From an uncultured Cyclobacteriaceae bacterium (GTDB lineage Bacteria > Bacteroidota > Bacteroidia > Cytophagales > Cyclobacteriaceae): a DNA stretch of 64,000 bases. Under the pieces are notes generated by a model. The model worked only from the letters and a program-made list of their open reading frames with translations, had not been told where the DNA came from and did no database searches. Both the position numbers and the translations under genes were made by a program. Below, one piece after another: positions 26,616 through 36,731 of this stretch (its first letter is position 1; the number at the start of each line of letters is the position of its first letter). The stretch spans positions 1 to 64,000 of the forward strand of contig CANLOE010000022.1 of assembly GCA_947492745.1 (NCBI GenBank), in the 5' to 3' direction.

Positions 26616-27578
26616 ATGAACATTGAAGTTTCCGATATTGCCAAGAGTATAGAAAAACTGAGAAGTCATCCCGATGTGCTGGACAAGCAGAATATCAGTG
26701 GAACCTACCGCCATTTAGGTAAAACCGTATCCAGTAGCGTCTACTTCCCAGAGGATAGGTCAAAGATACAACTAGGGGATGATGCCGCAGCTATCCCTCA
26801 ACAAAACAACGGCCACCTACTGTTTGCCTCTGAAGGCATCGTGCCTCACTTTCTGGAGACGGACCCCTGGTTTGCAGGCTACTCGGCGGTCATGGTAAAC
26901 ATCAGTGATATCTGCGCCATGGGCGGACTGCCCATCGCCGTCACCGATACTATCCATACTCAAGATTATGAAGACAGTAAAGAAATATGGAAGGGAATGT
27001 TAGCCGCCTCGGAGGCTTATGGTGTCCCGATAGTAGGTGGTCACACTTGTTATCACAGCCCGAACAAAGCCCTCAGTGTTTCCATTACGGGAAGGGCTAC
27101 CGACCAATTACTGACCAGCTTTGATGCCCGGCCCGGCGAGGCCCTATTACTGGCCATCGATCAAAATGCGAGTTACTACAAGGACTATCCTTTTTGGAAT
27201 GCCAGCACGACGACCAGCCCGGAAGTATTGCAAAAACAGATAGAACTGCCCTACCGTATCGCCAACAAAAAATGGAGTTCGTCCGCAAAGGATGTAAGCA
27301 TGGGAGGTATTATAGGCACACTATGCATGCTATTGTACAGTTCGGAAGTAGGGGCACAGATCGATCTGGAAACGATGACCAAGCCCGGAAAAATTCCTTG
27401 GGAAAAATGGCTTTCCAGTTTTCCCAGCTATGGCTATCTGATTACCTGTCAACAGAACAAGGTCATGGACATTCAGTCTGTTTTCTCTGAATATGGTATC
27501 AACTGTGATCATATCGGCCATATCATCACGGAAAAAGAGTTAATTATTTGCCACCAGAAAGAGAAAATAAAATTTTAG
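26616..27578 (+). CDS. nitF: Nit1C cluster: Sll0787 family AIR synthase-like (PurM-fold) protein
   Basis: The 320-residue product has the PurM/SelD/HypE two-domain ATP-binding fold. An N-terminal glycine-poor nucleotide site has LGDDAAAIPQ; then MVNISDICAMGGLPIAVTDT carries the conserved Asp and Met-Gly-Gly turn, and IVGGHTCYHS follows. The C-terminal part (MGGIIGTLCMLL) fits the AIRS_C domain. By analogy it uses ATP to activate an oxygen or carboxyl group of an unknown substrate. It lies 7 bases after the acetyltransferase and 3 before the next gene. Confidence 0.9.
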   Translation: MNIEVSDIAKSIEKLRSHPDVLDKQNISGTYRHLGKTVSSSVYFPEDRSKIQLGDDAAAIPQQNNGHLLFASEGIVPHFLETDPWFAGYSAVMVNISDICAMGGLPIAVTDTIHTQDYEDSKEIWKGMLAASEAYGVPIVGGHTCYHSPNKALSVSITGRATDQLLTSFDARPGEALLLAIDQNASYYKDYPFWNASTTTSPEVLQKQIELPYRIANKKWSSSAKDVSMGGIIGTLCMLLYSSEVGAQIDLETMTKPGKIPWEKWLSSFPSYGYLITCQQNKVMDIQSVFSEYGINCDHIGHIITEKELIICHQKEKIKF

Positions 27579-27581
27579 CCT

Positions 27582-27860
27582 ATGCCAGTTACTTATATAG
27601 ATATCGAATGGCCCGACCAGCAGAGCGACCGGATATATTCGCCGTCGAGCATCATCGAAGATTACTTCAATCCGGGAGAATCCATTTCAATGGGGCAGTT
27701 CCTGACCGCTTGCACCGAGGGACTGGAAGAAGCGAGTGAACGCGTACGCCAAAAATATGGCTACGCTTGTACGTCCGCCTTGGCCGAATCTTCTAGGATA
27801 GCCAAAAGGTGTCAGGAATACGATGGTACCCACGAAGTGAAAATCATATCCATTACATAA
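27582..27860 (+). CDS. nitG: Nit1C cluster: MSMEG_0570 family nitrogen-starvation protein
   Basis: A short protein of 92 residues. It has the family's start (PVTYIDIEWPDQQSDRIYSP), a central SSIIEDYFNPGESISMGQFL and a C-terminal helix SERVRQKYGYACTSALAES. There are no membrane segments. Its function is unknown. Members of this family occur almost only inside Nit1C clusters, so the neighbours make the call. Confidence 0.88.
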   Translation: MPVTYIDIEWPDQQSDRIYSPSSIIEDYFNPGESISMGQFLTACTEGLEEASERVRQKYGYACTSALAESSRIAKRCQEYDGTHEVKIISIT

Positions 27861-27970
27861 CGTTTATGAGCTTTTTACTCGACAGTGATCTGTATCTACC
27901 TGAAATGGGGCGTAAAATATAAATGCTTTTGTATAAAAAATAATGAACCGTAGTATAACCAATTGAAAAT

Positions 27971-29233
27971 ATGAGTCACTATCAAGTTATTATCGTAGGA
28001 GGAGGTCAAGCGGGTCTGTCCGCGAGTTATTATTTAAAGAAGGACAATATCGATCACTTGATTCTGGACAGAGGCCAAATAGGAGATTCTTGGTCCAAAC
28101 GCAGATGGGATTCGTTCTGTCTGGTCACCCCGAACTGGCAGTGCCGATTGCCTGGTTTTGATTATGATGGCAATGACCCAAAAGGCTTTATGCTAAAGGA
28201 TGAGATCGTAGATTATGTAAAAAGGTATGCCGACTCTTTCCATCCGCCCATCAAGGAGAATGTCGAAGTGCACAAAGTATACCGAAGCGATGATAAATCC
28301 ACTTTCCGGATAGACAGTTCTATTGGACAGTTGACAGCTGATAAGGTCATCATCGCCGCAGGAGCCTACCACATCCCCAATAAGCTCCCTATGGCCAAGC
28401 ACTTTGGCCAAGATATCGAGCAGATACACTCGGTAGACTACAAAAACCCAGAACAATTTCCGGAGGGTGCCGTCTTAGTGGTCGGATCGGGTCAGTCAGG
28501 GGCTCAGATCGCAGAGGACCTGCACATAGCGGGCAAAAAAGTATACTTGAGCGTAGGCACCGCCCCCAGAGCCCCACGGACCTATCGTGGCAAGGATGCC
28601 GTGGAGTGGCTGGAGGAAATGGGATACTATGACCAGCCCATCGAATCGCATCCCGACCCCGAAGAAGCTCGCCATAAGACCAACCATTACCTAACAGGGA
28701 GAGATGGAGGGCGTGATATCGACTTGCGCCAACTGGCCAAAGAAGGTGTCGTTCTGAAGGGACAGATACAACGTACGGATAATGGCATTATCCGTTTTGA
28801 AGATGACCTGACCTATAATCTAGATGAAGCCGATAAGACGTATAACCGAATATTGCAAAATATCGACAAATACATCGAAGACAAGGGTATCGACGCCCCT
28901 CCGGCTTCTCGATACGAAGCTTCGTGGCAACCCAAGGCCGAAAACAAACTCGATATCAATTATAAAAATGAAGGCATAAAGACCATCGTCTGGTGTACGG
29001 GTTTCAAAGTGGATTACTCTTGGGTAGACTTCCCCCATGTGTACGACCAGCGCGGTTTCCCTACCTACGAACGGGGAGTCACTAAAGAGCGGGGCCTATA
29101 TTTCCTCGGTCTACCGTGGTTGCATACCTGGGGTTCCGGTAGGTTCTCACACGTAGGACAGGATGCTCGGTACATCGGTGAGCATATCGTCCGAGCACTT
29201 GCTCCCGACCCAGTGCCTTTGAGCAAGGGGTAA
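27971..29233 (+). CDS. nitH: Nit1C cluster: MSMEG_0569 family flavin-dependent oxidoreductase
   Basis: The 420-residue product is a flavin monooxygenase-like enzyme. The FAD-binding Rossmann motif GGGQAGLSASYYLKKD lies at residues 10-25; a second dinucleotide site for NADPH, VVGSGQSGAQIAEDL, is near 170-185. The C-terminal FLGLPWLHTWGSGRFSHVG resembles the end of YUCCA/FMO-type proteins. It should oxidise a small substrate with NADPH and oxygen. It is 110 bases after the preceding gene and closes the operon. An R1 repeat follows 15 bases downstream. Confidence 0.9.
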   Translation: MSHYQVIIVGGGQAGLSASYYLKKDNIDHLILDRGQIGDSWSKRRWDSFCLVTPNWQCRLPGFDYDGNDPKGFMLKDEIVDYVKRYADSFHPPIKENVEVHKVYRSDDKSTFRIDSSIGQLTADKVIIAAGAYHIPNKLPMAKHFGQDIEQIHSVDYKNPEQFPEGAVLVVGSGQSGAQIAEDLHIAGKKVYLSVGTAPRAPRTYRGKDAVEWLEEMGYYDQPIESHPDPEEARHKTNHYLTGRDGGRDIDLRQLAKEGVVLKGQIQRTDNGIIRFEDDLTYNLDEADKTYNRILQNIDKYIEDKGIDAPPASRYEASWQPKAENKLDINYKNEGIKTIVWCTGFKVDYSWVDFPHVYDQRGFPTYERGVTKERGLYFLGLPWLHTWGSGRFSHVGQDARYIGEHIVRALAPDPVPLSKG

Positions 29234-29248
29234 TACAAATTTGGATTG

Positions 29249-29418
29249 AACCCGGATCATGCGTTGGAACTTCATAACGAGGGTTTAAATGGCAATAAAT
29301 CAGGGAGTTTTATTGGATTTAGCGTAGCACCGCTACGGTGAATTCGAAAAACGTAGTGTAACGACTGATTTGCAGCTATTTAGATTCGCAATAAATTTTC
29401 TAATGCATGATGCGGGTT
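29249..29418 (+). repeat. R1 repeat, complete copy
   Basis: 170 bp from AACCCGGATCATGCGTTGG to CTAATGCATGATGCGGGTT, imperfect inverted ends of about 19 bases. The core GTAGCACCGCTAC forms a 5-base-pair hairpin. This copy is the best reference for the family. Confidence 0.85.
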
Positions 29419-29570
29419 GAAGGAATCGGCATCCCATCACCCGCCCCGAAGCTCTGCATTCCCCTGAGTAGGGTCAATGAATTTACGTTTGACAACACTT
29501 TGTCTGTTTTCTAAAGAGTTATCGAATTATTATTTGATGAATACCTAATAGAGACAAATAATACTAATTT

Positions 29571-29720
29571 GGGTTTCAACTGTCGTAGAAGATTGCGCGG
29601 ATCATTTTTTTCAATCAAGGCACCGCAGGGATAGCAAGGCTATCCCGAGGATAGTCAACGCAGGGTGAAGCAAAATTGAACAGAAAGATAGGCGATATCT
29701 GAAAGCTAAGTTTGCATAGT
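29571..29720 (+). repeat. R3 repeat
   Basis: Begins GGGTTTCAACTGTCGTAGAA and ends near GAAAGCTAAGTTTGCATAG. The centre has GGGATAGC-AAG-GCTATCCC, a perfect 8-base-pair stem, followed by CACGCAG-like sequence and GTGAAGCAAAA. Closely similar to 50794-50945. Confidence 0.75.
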
Positions 29721-30018
29721 ATAGTGAAAAAATGAATGATCTAGGTTTATTGTCCTGCATGTTGCTGATCAGCGTTGATAAAACGCTTTTCGGCAACTCC
29801 TTTCCAGAGAACAGACAGAGTATCAAGGGAGATAAACTCAGCACAATCGACACTAAAAAACAATGTATATAACAGACAGAGGTAAGACTACATGCATTCT
29901 AAAAACGGGACTGCATCCACACATGACCATTGATAGTCAAGCACTAACACTATCGAAAACATACATTTCCCTATGACCAAACACCTGTATTCCGTGATTC
30001 GAAATCCCACTAGCCTTT

Positions 30019-30187
30019 AACCCAGAATGTTCGTTGGAACTTCGTCATGAGGACTTAAATGGCAATAAATCAGTGCGTTTTCTTGGGTTCAGCGTAGCAC
30101 CGCTACGGTCAATTCAAAAAACGTATTTATTTACTGATTTGAAGCCAGTTAAGTCCGGAATAGATTTTCTAATGGACATTTTGGGTT
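30019..30187 (+). repeat. R1 repeat, complete copy
   Basis: 169 bp from AACCCAGAATGTTCGTTGG to CTAATGGACATTTTGGGTT, with the core GTAGCACCGCTAC. It lies about 260 bases before tig. Confidence 0.8.
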
Positions 30188-30446
30188 TAATGTATGAACC
30201 CTGAGCTTTTGAAGAAAAAGAGATATCTACCTTTGAATTAAAGGCATTACCAAAAAACAGACGGCCCAGCAGACTTTTTTTTCTTCATAAAACTGATTTA
30301 CTCCTTATTAAATTGAATTTTTTCATTTAAAAGCTCGATCTTTGCTTCCTTGTAAAAAGTTAAGGACAAGGATTGCTCCGACTTATCGATGCGGTAGAGG
30401 CCGTTCGGATTAGGTGCTATCGATTTAAGTATCACAATTAAAATTA

Positions 30447-30454
30447 TAGCTTTG
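30447..30454 (+). promoter_or_regulatory. -7-like motif overlapping the tig start codon
   Basis: TAGCTTTG matches TAnnTTTG exactly, yet its last three bases are the proposed TTG start codon of tig. Either the match is chance and transcription starts further upstream, or translation begins further downstream than proposed. Confidence 0.3.
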
Positions 30455-31786
30455 GATATTATATTAGACAAAAAAAACTCCACTGAAGCGTCTATTAAAA
30501 TTACGTTGAACGAGAGTGATTATCAACCTAAAGTAGAAGAAAAAGTAAAGGATTACGCAAAAAAAGCACAGATCAAAGGTTTCCGCCCTGGCAAAGTACC
30601 CAAGTCGGTCATACAGAAAATGTACGGTAAATCCATACTTGTAGAAGAGGTGAACCAATTGCTTTCGCACTCCTTGAATGACTATATCCGCGATAATAAG
30701 TTGCAGATTATCGGTGACCCTCTCCCGGATATGGAAAAGGCAGGAACAATAGATTGGGATCATCAAAAGGATTTTGAGTTTGATTATAATATCGGTCTTG
30801 TCGATGAGTTCGCTTATGATCTTTCCGAAAAACAGGAAGTCACCGCTCATAAAATAGCACTGGATGATAAGGTACTGGAGGAGACACTGGACAATATCAA
30901 GCAGCAGTTCGGCACTATGATCAATCCGGAAGTAAGCGAGGAAGGCGATGCTATCTTTGGTACTTTCAAAGCGGCCGACCAAGAGGAAGGCAAAGGATCT
31001 TTACTTGACTTCAAGAACATAGAAAAGGAAGCCCAGCAACAATTTGTAGGCCTCAAGAAGGGCGACGTACTCAGCTTCGATATAGAAAATACAGTAAAAA
31101 GCCCCGAAGTAGTCGCCGACCTCTTGGGTATGGAATACAATGAAGCCAAAGCACTGAAAGGTAGCGTAGAACTCACGGTACAGAATATCAACAGAACAGA
31201 ACCCGCAGAAATGAATCAGGAGTTGTTCGACAAGGTATTCGGCCCCGAGACAGTCGACTCTGAAGAAGCGTTCATGGATAAAATAAAAGAGACGCTATCA
31301 GGCAATTACGACAGAGAAACGGACTTTTTACTCAGAAGGGACATCCGTGACCATTACATCAAAAACACAGAGATGAAAATCCCCGAAGCCTTTCTAAAAG
31401 ACTGGTTACTGCGCTCAAACGAAGGCAAAGTCAGTGCCGAGGATATCGAACGTGAATACGATGCTTATGTCAGTGAACTGAAGTGGGACTTGATTAAAAG
31501 CAAGATAGGTGAAGACCATGAAATAAAGCCGGAACATGAAGAAATCATGGAAAAGGCCAAGGAAATGATCATTTCACAACTCGGAGGTCCGGGTATGGCC
31601 GCGCAGCTGGGTGACCAGCTCGATTCTTTTGCCGACAATTACCTGAAAGCCGAAAATGGCAAGAATTATATGCGGGTCTTTAATGAGGTCCGAGATGATA
31701 AGGTACATGAGTTTATCAAGGATAAAATCACCATTGAAGAAAGAACAATAGATCTGGAAGAATTCAAGAAAATAGCCCAAGGCTGA
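30452..31786 (+). CDS. tig: Trigger factor (ribosome-associated chaperone)
   Basis: The 444-residue product binds the ribosome exit tunnel and shields nascent chains. The ribosome-docking signature GFRPGKVPKSVI lies near residues 43-55. A diverged peptidyl-prolyl isomerase domain follows (about 150-245), then a long helical C-terminal domain. No in-frame ATG exists near the expected start, so the TTG giving DIILDKKNSTEASIKITLNE is chosen; this fits the N-terminus of Bacteroidota homologues. It precedes clpP and clpX as in many bacteria, and a terminator-like hairpin separates it from clpP. Confidence 0.95.
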   Translation: MDIILDKKNSTEASIKITLNESDYQPKVEEKVKDYAKKAQIKGFRPGKVPKSVIQKMYGKSILVEEVNQLLSHSLNDYIRDNKLQIIGDPLPDMEKAGTIDWDHQKDFEFDYNIGLVDEFAYDLSEKQEVTAHKIALDDKVLEETLDNIKQQFGTMINPEVSEEGDAIFGTFKAADQEEGKGSLLDFKNIEKEAQQQFVGLKKGDVLSFDIENTVKSPEVVADLLGMEYNEAKALKGSVELTVQNINRTEPAEMNQELFDKVFGPETVDSEEAFMDKIKETLSGNYDRETDFLLRRDIRDHYIKNTEMKIPEAFLKDWLLRSNEGKVSAEDIEREYDAYVSELKWDLIKSKIGEDHEIKPEHEEIMEKAKEMIISQLGGPGMAAQLGDQLDSFADNYLKAENGKNYMRVFNEVRDDKVHEFIKDKITIEERTIDLEEFKKIAQG

Positions 31787-31810
31787 TTTCAGTCCTTCGC
31801 ATCCATTTGC

Positions 31811-31840
31811 ATGCCCTTTTCATAAAGGGCATTTTTCTTT
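31811..31840 (+). terminator. Rho-independent terminator after tig
   Basis: ATGCCCTTT-TCAT-AAAGGGCAT forms a 9-base-pair stem with a 4-base loop and is followed by TTTTCTTTT. It lies 24 bases after the tig stop and suggests clpP has its own promoter. Confidence 0.8.
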
Positions 31841-31929
31841 TCAATTATCCGTTTTTTAACAAAAACTTAGTATTATTGGAGTCTACGAACACAAAATACA
31901 ACGAGGTTTTTTAGCAAAAAAATATTGAT

Positions 31930-32604
31930 ATGATCAACAAAGAAGAATTCAGAAAGTATGCTGTCAAAGATCAGGGAATCAATGGACTCACTTTTGACCA
32001 GTATGCCAATAACATAGAAATGATGACCCGTTCGGTTATCGAGGAGCGTCCGACGCGTTTCGCGGAAATCGATGTGTTCTCAAGGCTCATTATGGATAGG
32101 ATCATATTTCTGGGCATGGGAGTAGACGATAATATTGCCAATATCATCACAGCGCAGCTATTATTTCTACAGTCCGTCGATGCCAAGAAAGATGTCATGC
32201 TCTATATCAACAGCCCTGGAGGTTCTGTAACAGCAGGCCTTGGTATCTACGATACCATGCAATTCGTCACCAATGATGTGGCTACTATATGTACGGGATT
32301 GGCGGCTTCCATGGGAGCAGTGTTACTGGCCGGTGGTGCAGAGAAGAAAAGAGCTGCCCTCCCCCACTCCAGGGTAATGATTCACCAACCTTCCGGAGGC
32401 ATGCAGGGCCAATCCTCCGATATGGAAATCTCTTATAAATTGATCATGTCCTTACGGGATGAACTCTATACTATCCTTGCGAGTCATAGTGGCCAGACTG
32501 TAAAGCAGATAGAGAAAGATTCCGACCGTGATTACTGGATGACTTCCTCCGAGGCCAAGGCTTATGGGTTAATAGATGAGGTCCTAGAGCGTTCAAAGAA
32601 ATAA
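31930..32604 (+). CDS. clpP: ATP-dependent Clp protease proteolytic subunit
   Basis: The 224-residue serine peptidase subunit forms the 14-mer degradation chamber with ClpX as unfoldase. The catalytic residues are visible: Ser127 in GLAASMGAV, His152 in [10 protein letters not shown] and Asp201 in SDRDYWM. The N-terminal extension of about 25 residues before the mature fold would be processed off, as in other ClpPs. It is 20 bases upstream of clpX on the same strand. Confidence 0.97.
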   Translation: MINKEEFRKYAVKDQGINGLTFDQYANNIEMMTRSVIEERPTRFAEIDVFSRLIMDRIIFLGMGVDDNIANIITAQLLFLQSVDAKKDVMLYINSPGGSVTAGLGIYDTMQFVTNDVATICTGLAASMGAVLLAGGAEKKRAALPHSRVMIHQPSGGMQGQSSDMEISYKLIMSLRDELYTILASHSGQTVKQIEKDSDRDYWMTSSEAKAYGLIDEVLERSKK

Positions 32605-32612
32605 ATTTTACC

Positions 32613-32620
32613 TAACTTTG
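32613..32620 (+). promoter_or_regulatory. Putative -7 element for clpX
   Basis: TAACTTTG, followed by CATC, is the classical Bacteroidota -7 form. The clpX ATG begins 5 bases later, so transcription would start at or within a base or two of the start codon, giving a leaderless or nearly leaderless message. Confidence 0.5.
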
Positions 32621-32624
32621 CATC

Positions 32625-33854
32625 ATGCCTGAAGTAACGTGTTCCTTTTGTGGAAGAAATAAAAAAGATGTCGATTTGATGATTTCAGGGATACATGCGC
32701 ATATTTGTGACAAATGTATCTCTCAAGCACATCAATTGCTCACAGATGAGAGTAAGACAAAAGAAGGTGGCACTGCACCGAATTTCAATCTGATTAAACC
32801 ATTGGACATGAAAAAGTTCCTTGATGAGTTTGTTATCGGTCAGCAGGAAGCCAAAAAAGTCATGTCAGTAGCTGTGTACAATCACTACAAACGGCTGATG
32901 CAAAAGCAAAATGATGATGATGTAACGATAGAAAAATCGAATATCATTATGGTAGGAGAAACGGGTACGGGCAAGACCTATCTCGCCCGTACACTCGCTA
33001 AAATACTACAGGTTCCTTTCTGTATCGCTGATGCTACCGTTCTTACAGAAGCGGGATATGTCGGTGAAGATGTAGAGAGTATATTGACCCGCCTCCTGCA
33101 AGCAGCCAATTACAATGTAGAGGCAGCCGAAAGAGGTATTGTATATATCGATGAACTGGATAAAATCGCCAGAAAGTCGGACAACCCCTCCATTACAAGG
33201 GATGTTAGTGGAGAAGGAGTACAACAAGCACTTCTGAAATTATTAGAGGGTACTTCTGTCAATGTCCCACCACAGGGAGGCAGAAAGCATCCCGACCAGA
33301 AAATGATTACCGTCAAGACCGAAAACATTCTTTTCATCTGTGGAGGTGCTTTTGATGGTATCAATAGGCATATTGCCAATCGACTCAATACACGTCCACT
33401 AGGTTTTTCCTCTCCCGATGAAAACCTAGAGGCCAGTCTGGACAGTAATAACCTTCTTAAATACATCACCGCACAGGACCTTAAAAGTTTTGGACTGATT
33501 CCTGAGCTCATAGGCCGTCTTCCGGTACTTACCCACCTCAATCCTTTGGACAAGGTGACTCTTCGACAGATATTGTCCGAACCTAAGAATGCGCTCGTCA
33601 AACAATATAAAAAATTGTTTGAAATGGAGAACATTACCCTTGAAATCAAGGATGGGGCACTGGATTTTATCGTTGAAAAGGCCATTGAATTCAAATTGGG
33701 AGCGCGCGGTCTACGTTCTATTTGTGAGGCCATCGTCACTGATGCCATGTTTGAGATGCCCTCTGATAAGGATGCTTCTAAGCTTGTCATCAATCGCTCA
33801 TATGCTGAAGAGAAGTTCAGTAAGTCAAAATACAACAAGCTAAAGGCCGCCTAA
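32625..33854 (+). CDS. clpX: ATP-dependent Clp protease ATP-binding subunit
   Basis: The 409-residue AAA+ unfoldase feeds proteins to ClpP. The N-terminal zinc-binding domain has Cys6, Cys9, Cys28 and Cys31. Walker A is GETGTGKT at 111-118, Walker [13 protein letters not shown] near 170-180, and the RKHPDQKMI loop and sensor 2 GARGLRS are present. The IGF-type ClpP-docking loop would be near 255-265 (here [13 protein letters not shown]). Directly follows clpP. Confidence 0.97.
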   Translation: MPEVTCSFCGRNKKDVDLMISGIHAHICDKCISQAHQLLTDESKTKEGGTAPNFNLIKPLDMKKFLDEFVIGQQEAKKVMSVAVYNHYKRLMQKQNDDDVTIEKSNIIMVGETGTGKTYLARTLAKILQVPFCIADATVLTEAGYVGEDVESILTRLLQAANYNVEAAERGIVYIDELDKIARKSDNPSITRDVSGEGVQQALLKLLEGTSVNVPPQGGRKHPDQKMITVKTENILFICGGAFDGINRHIANRLNTRPLGFSSPDENLEASLDSNNLLKYITAQDLKSFGLIPELIGRLPVLTHLNPLDKVTLRQILSEPKNALVKQYKKLFEMENITLEIKDGALDFIVEKAIEFKLGARGLRSICEAIVTDAMFEMPSDKDASKLVINRSYAEEKFSKSKYNKLKAA

Positions 33855-34036
33855 CTTCTGCACCATTATTACCATGGGCAACAAGCAGGAATCCCTTTCT
33901 TATACAATGATTCGACCTTAAGGGACGGGTAGGCTTAAAGGTCTGCCTGTCTTATCGATATTACTGCCAACACCCCATAACTCACGGAGAAACAGGACTG
34001 TTCCAAGCTTACATAAGTGTCTATATAAAACAGTTT

Positions 34037-34190
34037 ACTCTAAACTATACCTAAAAGCAACTGATTCAGAACAAGATGATTTGTTGACTTAGGTGCCACT
34101 ATTGGCTAAAGACCCTAATGACAAGTCTACGGGTAACGGTTTGACACTATACGGATTTTTCACCGGCCATTGCCGATAGTTCCTATACCT
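34037..34190 (+). repeat. R2 repeat, diverged right end
   Basis: Begins TATACCTAA. The inside (TAGGTGCCACTATT, CTAATGACAAGTCTAC, ACACTATACGGATTTTT, CGGCCATTGCC) matches the reverse complement of 55079-55236 closely. The TTCATTTTTT right end is not recognisable. Confidence 0.6.
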
Positions 34191-34422
34191 TATAATAACC
34201 TCATAATAACCTACTTTCAAAGTGCTATGGCTTCGTTCAAGAGTTTGCTACTAGCCATATGTATAAGATGTATATACTTTTGGGATTTTACTCAAACTAG
34301 CCTGCGAAATTTATAGATAATACAGAATAATCAGGTAAATTTGTTGTTGGATAGAGGGGTAAAAATTTCATATATACACTTGAAAATCAGACATATAAAA
34401 AAAATATAAGCGTATTGTCATA

Positions 34423-34584
34423 CAGATTATGCATCAGGTATTATCATAAGGGTTTAAAATAAAATAGGTATTGAATTTTATTGAGTTCAGTGTAACATCG
34501 CTACGGTCAAATCAAAAATTGCATGCACTTCCTGATATGGAATCTTTAGAAACTGTGCTATTTTCTGTCGGAGTGTAGCGGGTT
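34423..34584 (+). repeat. R1 repeat, decayed copy
   Basis: ATTATGCATCAGG at the left, TTATCATAAGGGTTTAAAA, a core with GTAACATCGCTACGGTCAA and a right end TGTAGCGGGTT follow the R1 layout at the right spacing, with many substitutions. Confidence 0.5.
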
Positions 34585-35621
34585 TCAAAATTTCCTCCGT
34601 CATACGGGCTAGCCCGAATCTCTTTATGATTTCATCCGGTCTACTTTTTTTTCAACAGGTCCAATCGCAAAAAATGTCTCCAGAATTTTGTAGTGAAGGA
34701 GCTGGCCTACCACTTAGGAGTAGCAGGCCAGCCGGTTAGAGGCTAAACGAATCAGAAAGCAGGTATATAGGGTTTTTCAAGATTTTAGCGATGAAAAGAG
34801 AGGTTAAAAAACAGAACAGGTATGATCAAAATAAATTACACGTTAGCGATTATCGAACCTGAACATAAAGGACTGTAGCTTGATATAGATGCTCTTCACA
34901 CAAATTCCATGTGAGCATTGAAAATCAACACCTTCCCTATGGGAATAAAAGAAACATATCAAAACAATCTCATTGATCAATGGTAATTTCCTTGTGGTTC
35001 GATAGGGGTTTTGATATTGCTTTTTGTTTTATAATACCAAGACTCGTTCTGCGTCTAATCGATTGTGCGTGTATACAGGCCACTCGATTTAACTTAATCT
35101 TCTTTCAATACAATACTGTAAATTATGATTCCGCTAAAAATAAAGCACTTGAAAGCAGCAGTTCGAACTAAATTGAATTTTATCAATATTGCTTAAAAAC
35201 AACAAGAATATTAATAAATATATTATTTTGATGTTATCTTTTCAAAAAATAGAGCTTAACATTAAAAGGTTCATTTTTTTAAAATATTTCTATTACTTTA
35301 GCATTCAAATAGGAGTAGGTAGCATAATCGCTCATTTGATTAAAGGGAAATATGGGGTAGATTCATATATTCTCGCTCAAGTTTTTTTGGCTTCTGATAT
35401 AGGAATATGGTTTTTAATCTGATTGTAAGTATATTGAAGTTCTCTACAGATAAAGGGCTCAGTAAGAATTTACTGTAATCAACGAAAAGAGAAACAGTCG
35501 TATTTCTTTTTCGCAAAAGACCCTTGATTGACCTTGTAAGGTCCAGTAGTCCATGGTTTAATGAATTTAATAAAGATTTCTCGCGAGAGAAGTCCTTCTA
35601 GCAAACAAAACAAATCGATAA

Positions 35622-36731
35622 ATGAAAAAAGCTTTAATTACCGGTATCACTGGCCAAGACGGAGCCTATTTAGCTGAACTTTTACTTCAAAAAGGGTATG
35701 AAGTTCATGGGATAAAGAGGAGAAGTTCACTTTTTAATACTGATAGAGTAGACCACCTCTATCAAGACCCTCATGAAACCAACATTCATTTCAAACTTCA
35801 TTATGGAGACCTTACGGACTCCACGAATATTATCAGAATTGTACAGGAAGTCCAGCCCGATGAGATCTATAATCTAGGAGCTATGTCTCATGTAAAGGTA
35901 AGTTTCGATACCCCGGAATATACTGCTAATGTGGATGGACTTGGAACACTGCGTATTCTAGAGGCCGTACGTTTACTAGGCTTGATCGATAAGACAAAGA
36001 TCTATCAGGCTTCTACTTCTGAGCTTTACGGTCTCGTTCAGGAAGTACCCCAGAGCGAAAAAACCCCTTTCTATCCTCGTTCTCCCTATGCAGTAGCGAA
36101 AATATACGGATACTGGATTACCGTTAATTACAGAGAAGCCTATAACATGTTTGCTGTCAATGGTATCCTTTTCAATCATGAATCGCCGCTTAGAGGTGAA
36201 ACTTTCGTTACCCGTAAGATCACCAGAGCTACCTGTAAAATAGCCCTTGGCCTACAGGACACTTGTTATTTGGGTAACTTGGATGCCAAACGTGACTGGG
36301 GGCATGCGAAAGATTATGTAAAAGCCATGTGGCTCATCCTACAACAAGATACTCCCGAAGATTTCGTCATCGCTACAGGTGTTACGACCACTGTACGTGA
36401 TTTTGTCAAAAAATCCTTTGCTGAACTAGGCATCGAGCTGGAATTCAGTGGAAGTGGAGTAGATGAAGTAGCTAAGGTGAAAGCTTGTACCGGTGAGTAT
36501 AAACTACCCGTAGGCAAAGAGGTTATCAGAGTAGATGAAGCCTATTATCGTCCTACCGAAGTAGAATTGCTCATTGGTGACCCTACCAAGTCCAAGGAAA
36601 AGCTAGGTTGGGAACTGGAGTACGACTTGGACGGCCTAGTGAAAGATATGATCGCTGCTGACCTAGAACTGTTCAAAAGAGATCAATACCTGAAAACAGG
36701 TGGACATACTGTCTTAAACTATCATGAATAA
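35622..36731 (+). CDS. gmd: GDP-mannose 4,6-dehydratase
   Basis: The 369-residue enzyme turns GDP-D-mannose into GDP-4-keto-6-deoxy-mannose, the first step to GDP-L-fucose. The NADP-binding motif [13 protein letters not shown] is at 7-19; catalytic residues lie in STSELYG (131-137) and Tyr156/Lys160 of YAVAK. The substrate-site segment [15 protein letters not shown] is present. It overlaps the next gene by 8 bases. It opens the polysaccharide locus after a long gene-free region. Confidence 0.97.
   Translation: MKKALITGITGQDGAYLAELLLQKGYEVHGIKRRSSLFNTDRVDHLYQDPHETNIHFKLHYGDLTDSTNIIRIVQEVQPDEIYNLGAMSHVKVSFDTPEYTANVDGLGTLRILEAVRLLGLIDKTKIYQASTSELYGLVQEVPQSEKTPFYPRSPYAVAKIYGYWITVNYREAYNMFAVNGILFNHESPLRGETFVTRKITRATCKIALGLQDTCYLGNLDAKRDWGHAKDYVKAMWLILQQDTPEDFVIATGVTTTVRDFVKKSFAELGIELEFSGSGVDEVAKVKACTGEYKLPVGKEVIRVDEAYYRPTEVELLIGDPTKSKEKLGWELEYDLDGLVKDMIAADLELFKRDQYLKTGGHTVLNYHE

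Larger units (their letters stand above)
33855..35621. other. Long intergenic region before the polysaccharide locus
   Basis: 1.77 kb, AT-rich, without a convincing gene. Visible content: a possible G-U-rich hairpin at about 33921-33955 after clpX, an R2 copy (34037-34190), a decayed R1 copy (34423-34584), and small inverted repeats close to gmd (ACCTTGTAAGGT near 35530, TCTCGCGAGA near 35578). Frames at 34980-35171 and 35189-35422 lack homology I can see. The locus promoter should be in the last 200 bases. Confidence 0.5.

Noticed and set aside
29611-29853. 80-codon minus-strand frame between nitH and tig
   Set aside because: It lies mainly inside the R3 repeat; a translated hairpin repeat, not a gene.
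33921-33955. Possible terminator hairpin after clpX
   Set aside because: Pairing relies on several G-U pairs and lacks a clear T run; mentioned in the intergenic entry only.
34980-35422. Two short plus-strand frames before gmd, one with a hydrophobic middle
   Set aside because: Weak or non-ATG starts, no recognisable domains, located in repeat-rich AT DNA.
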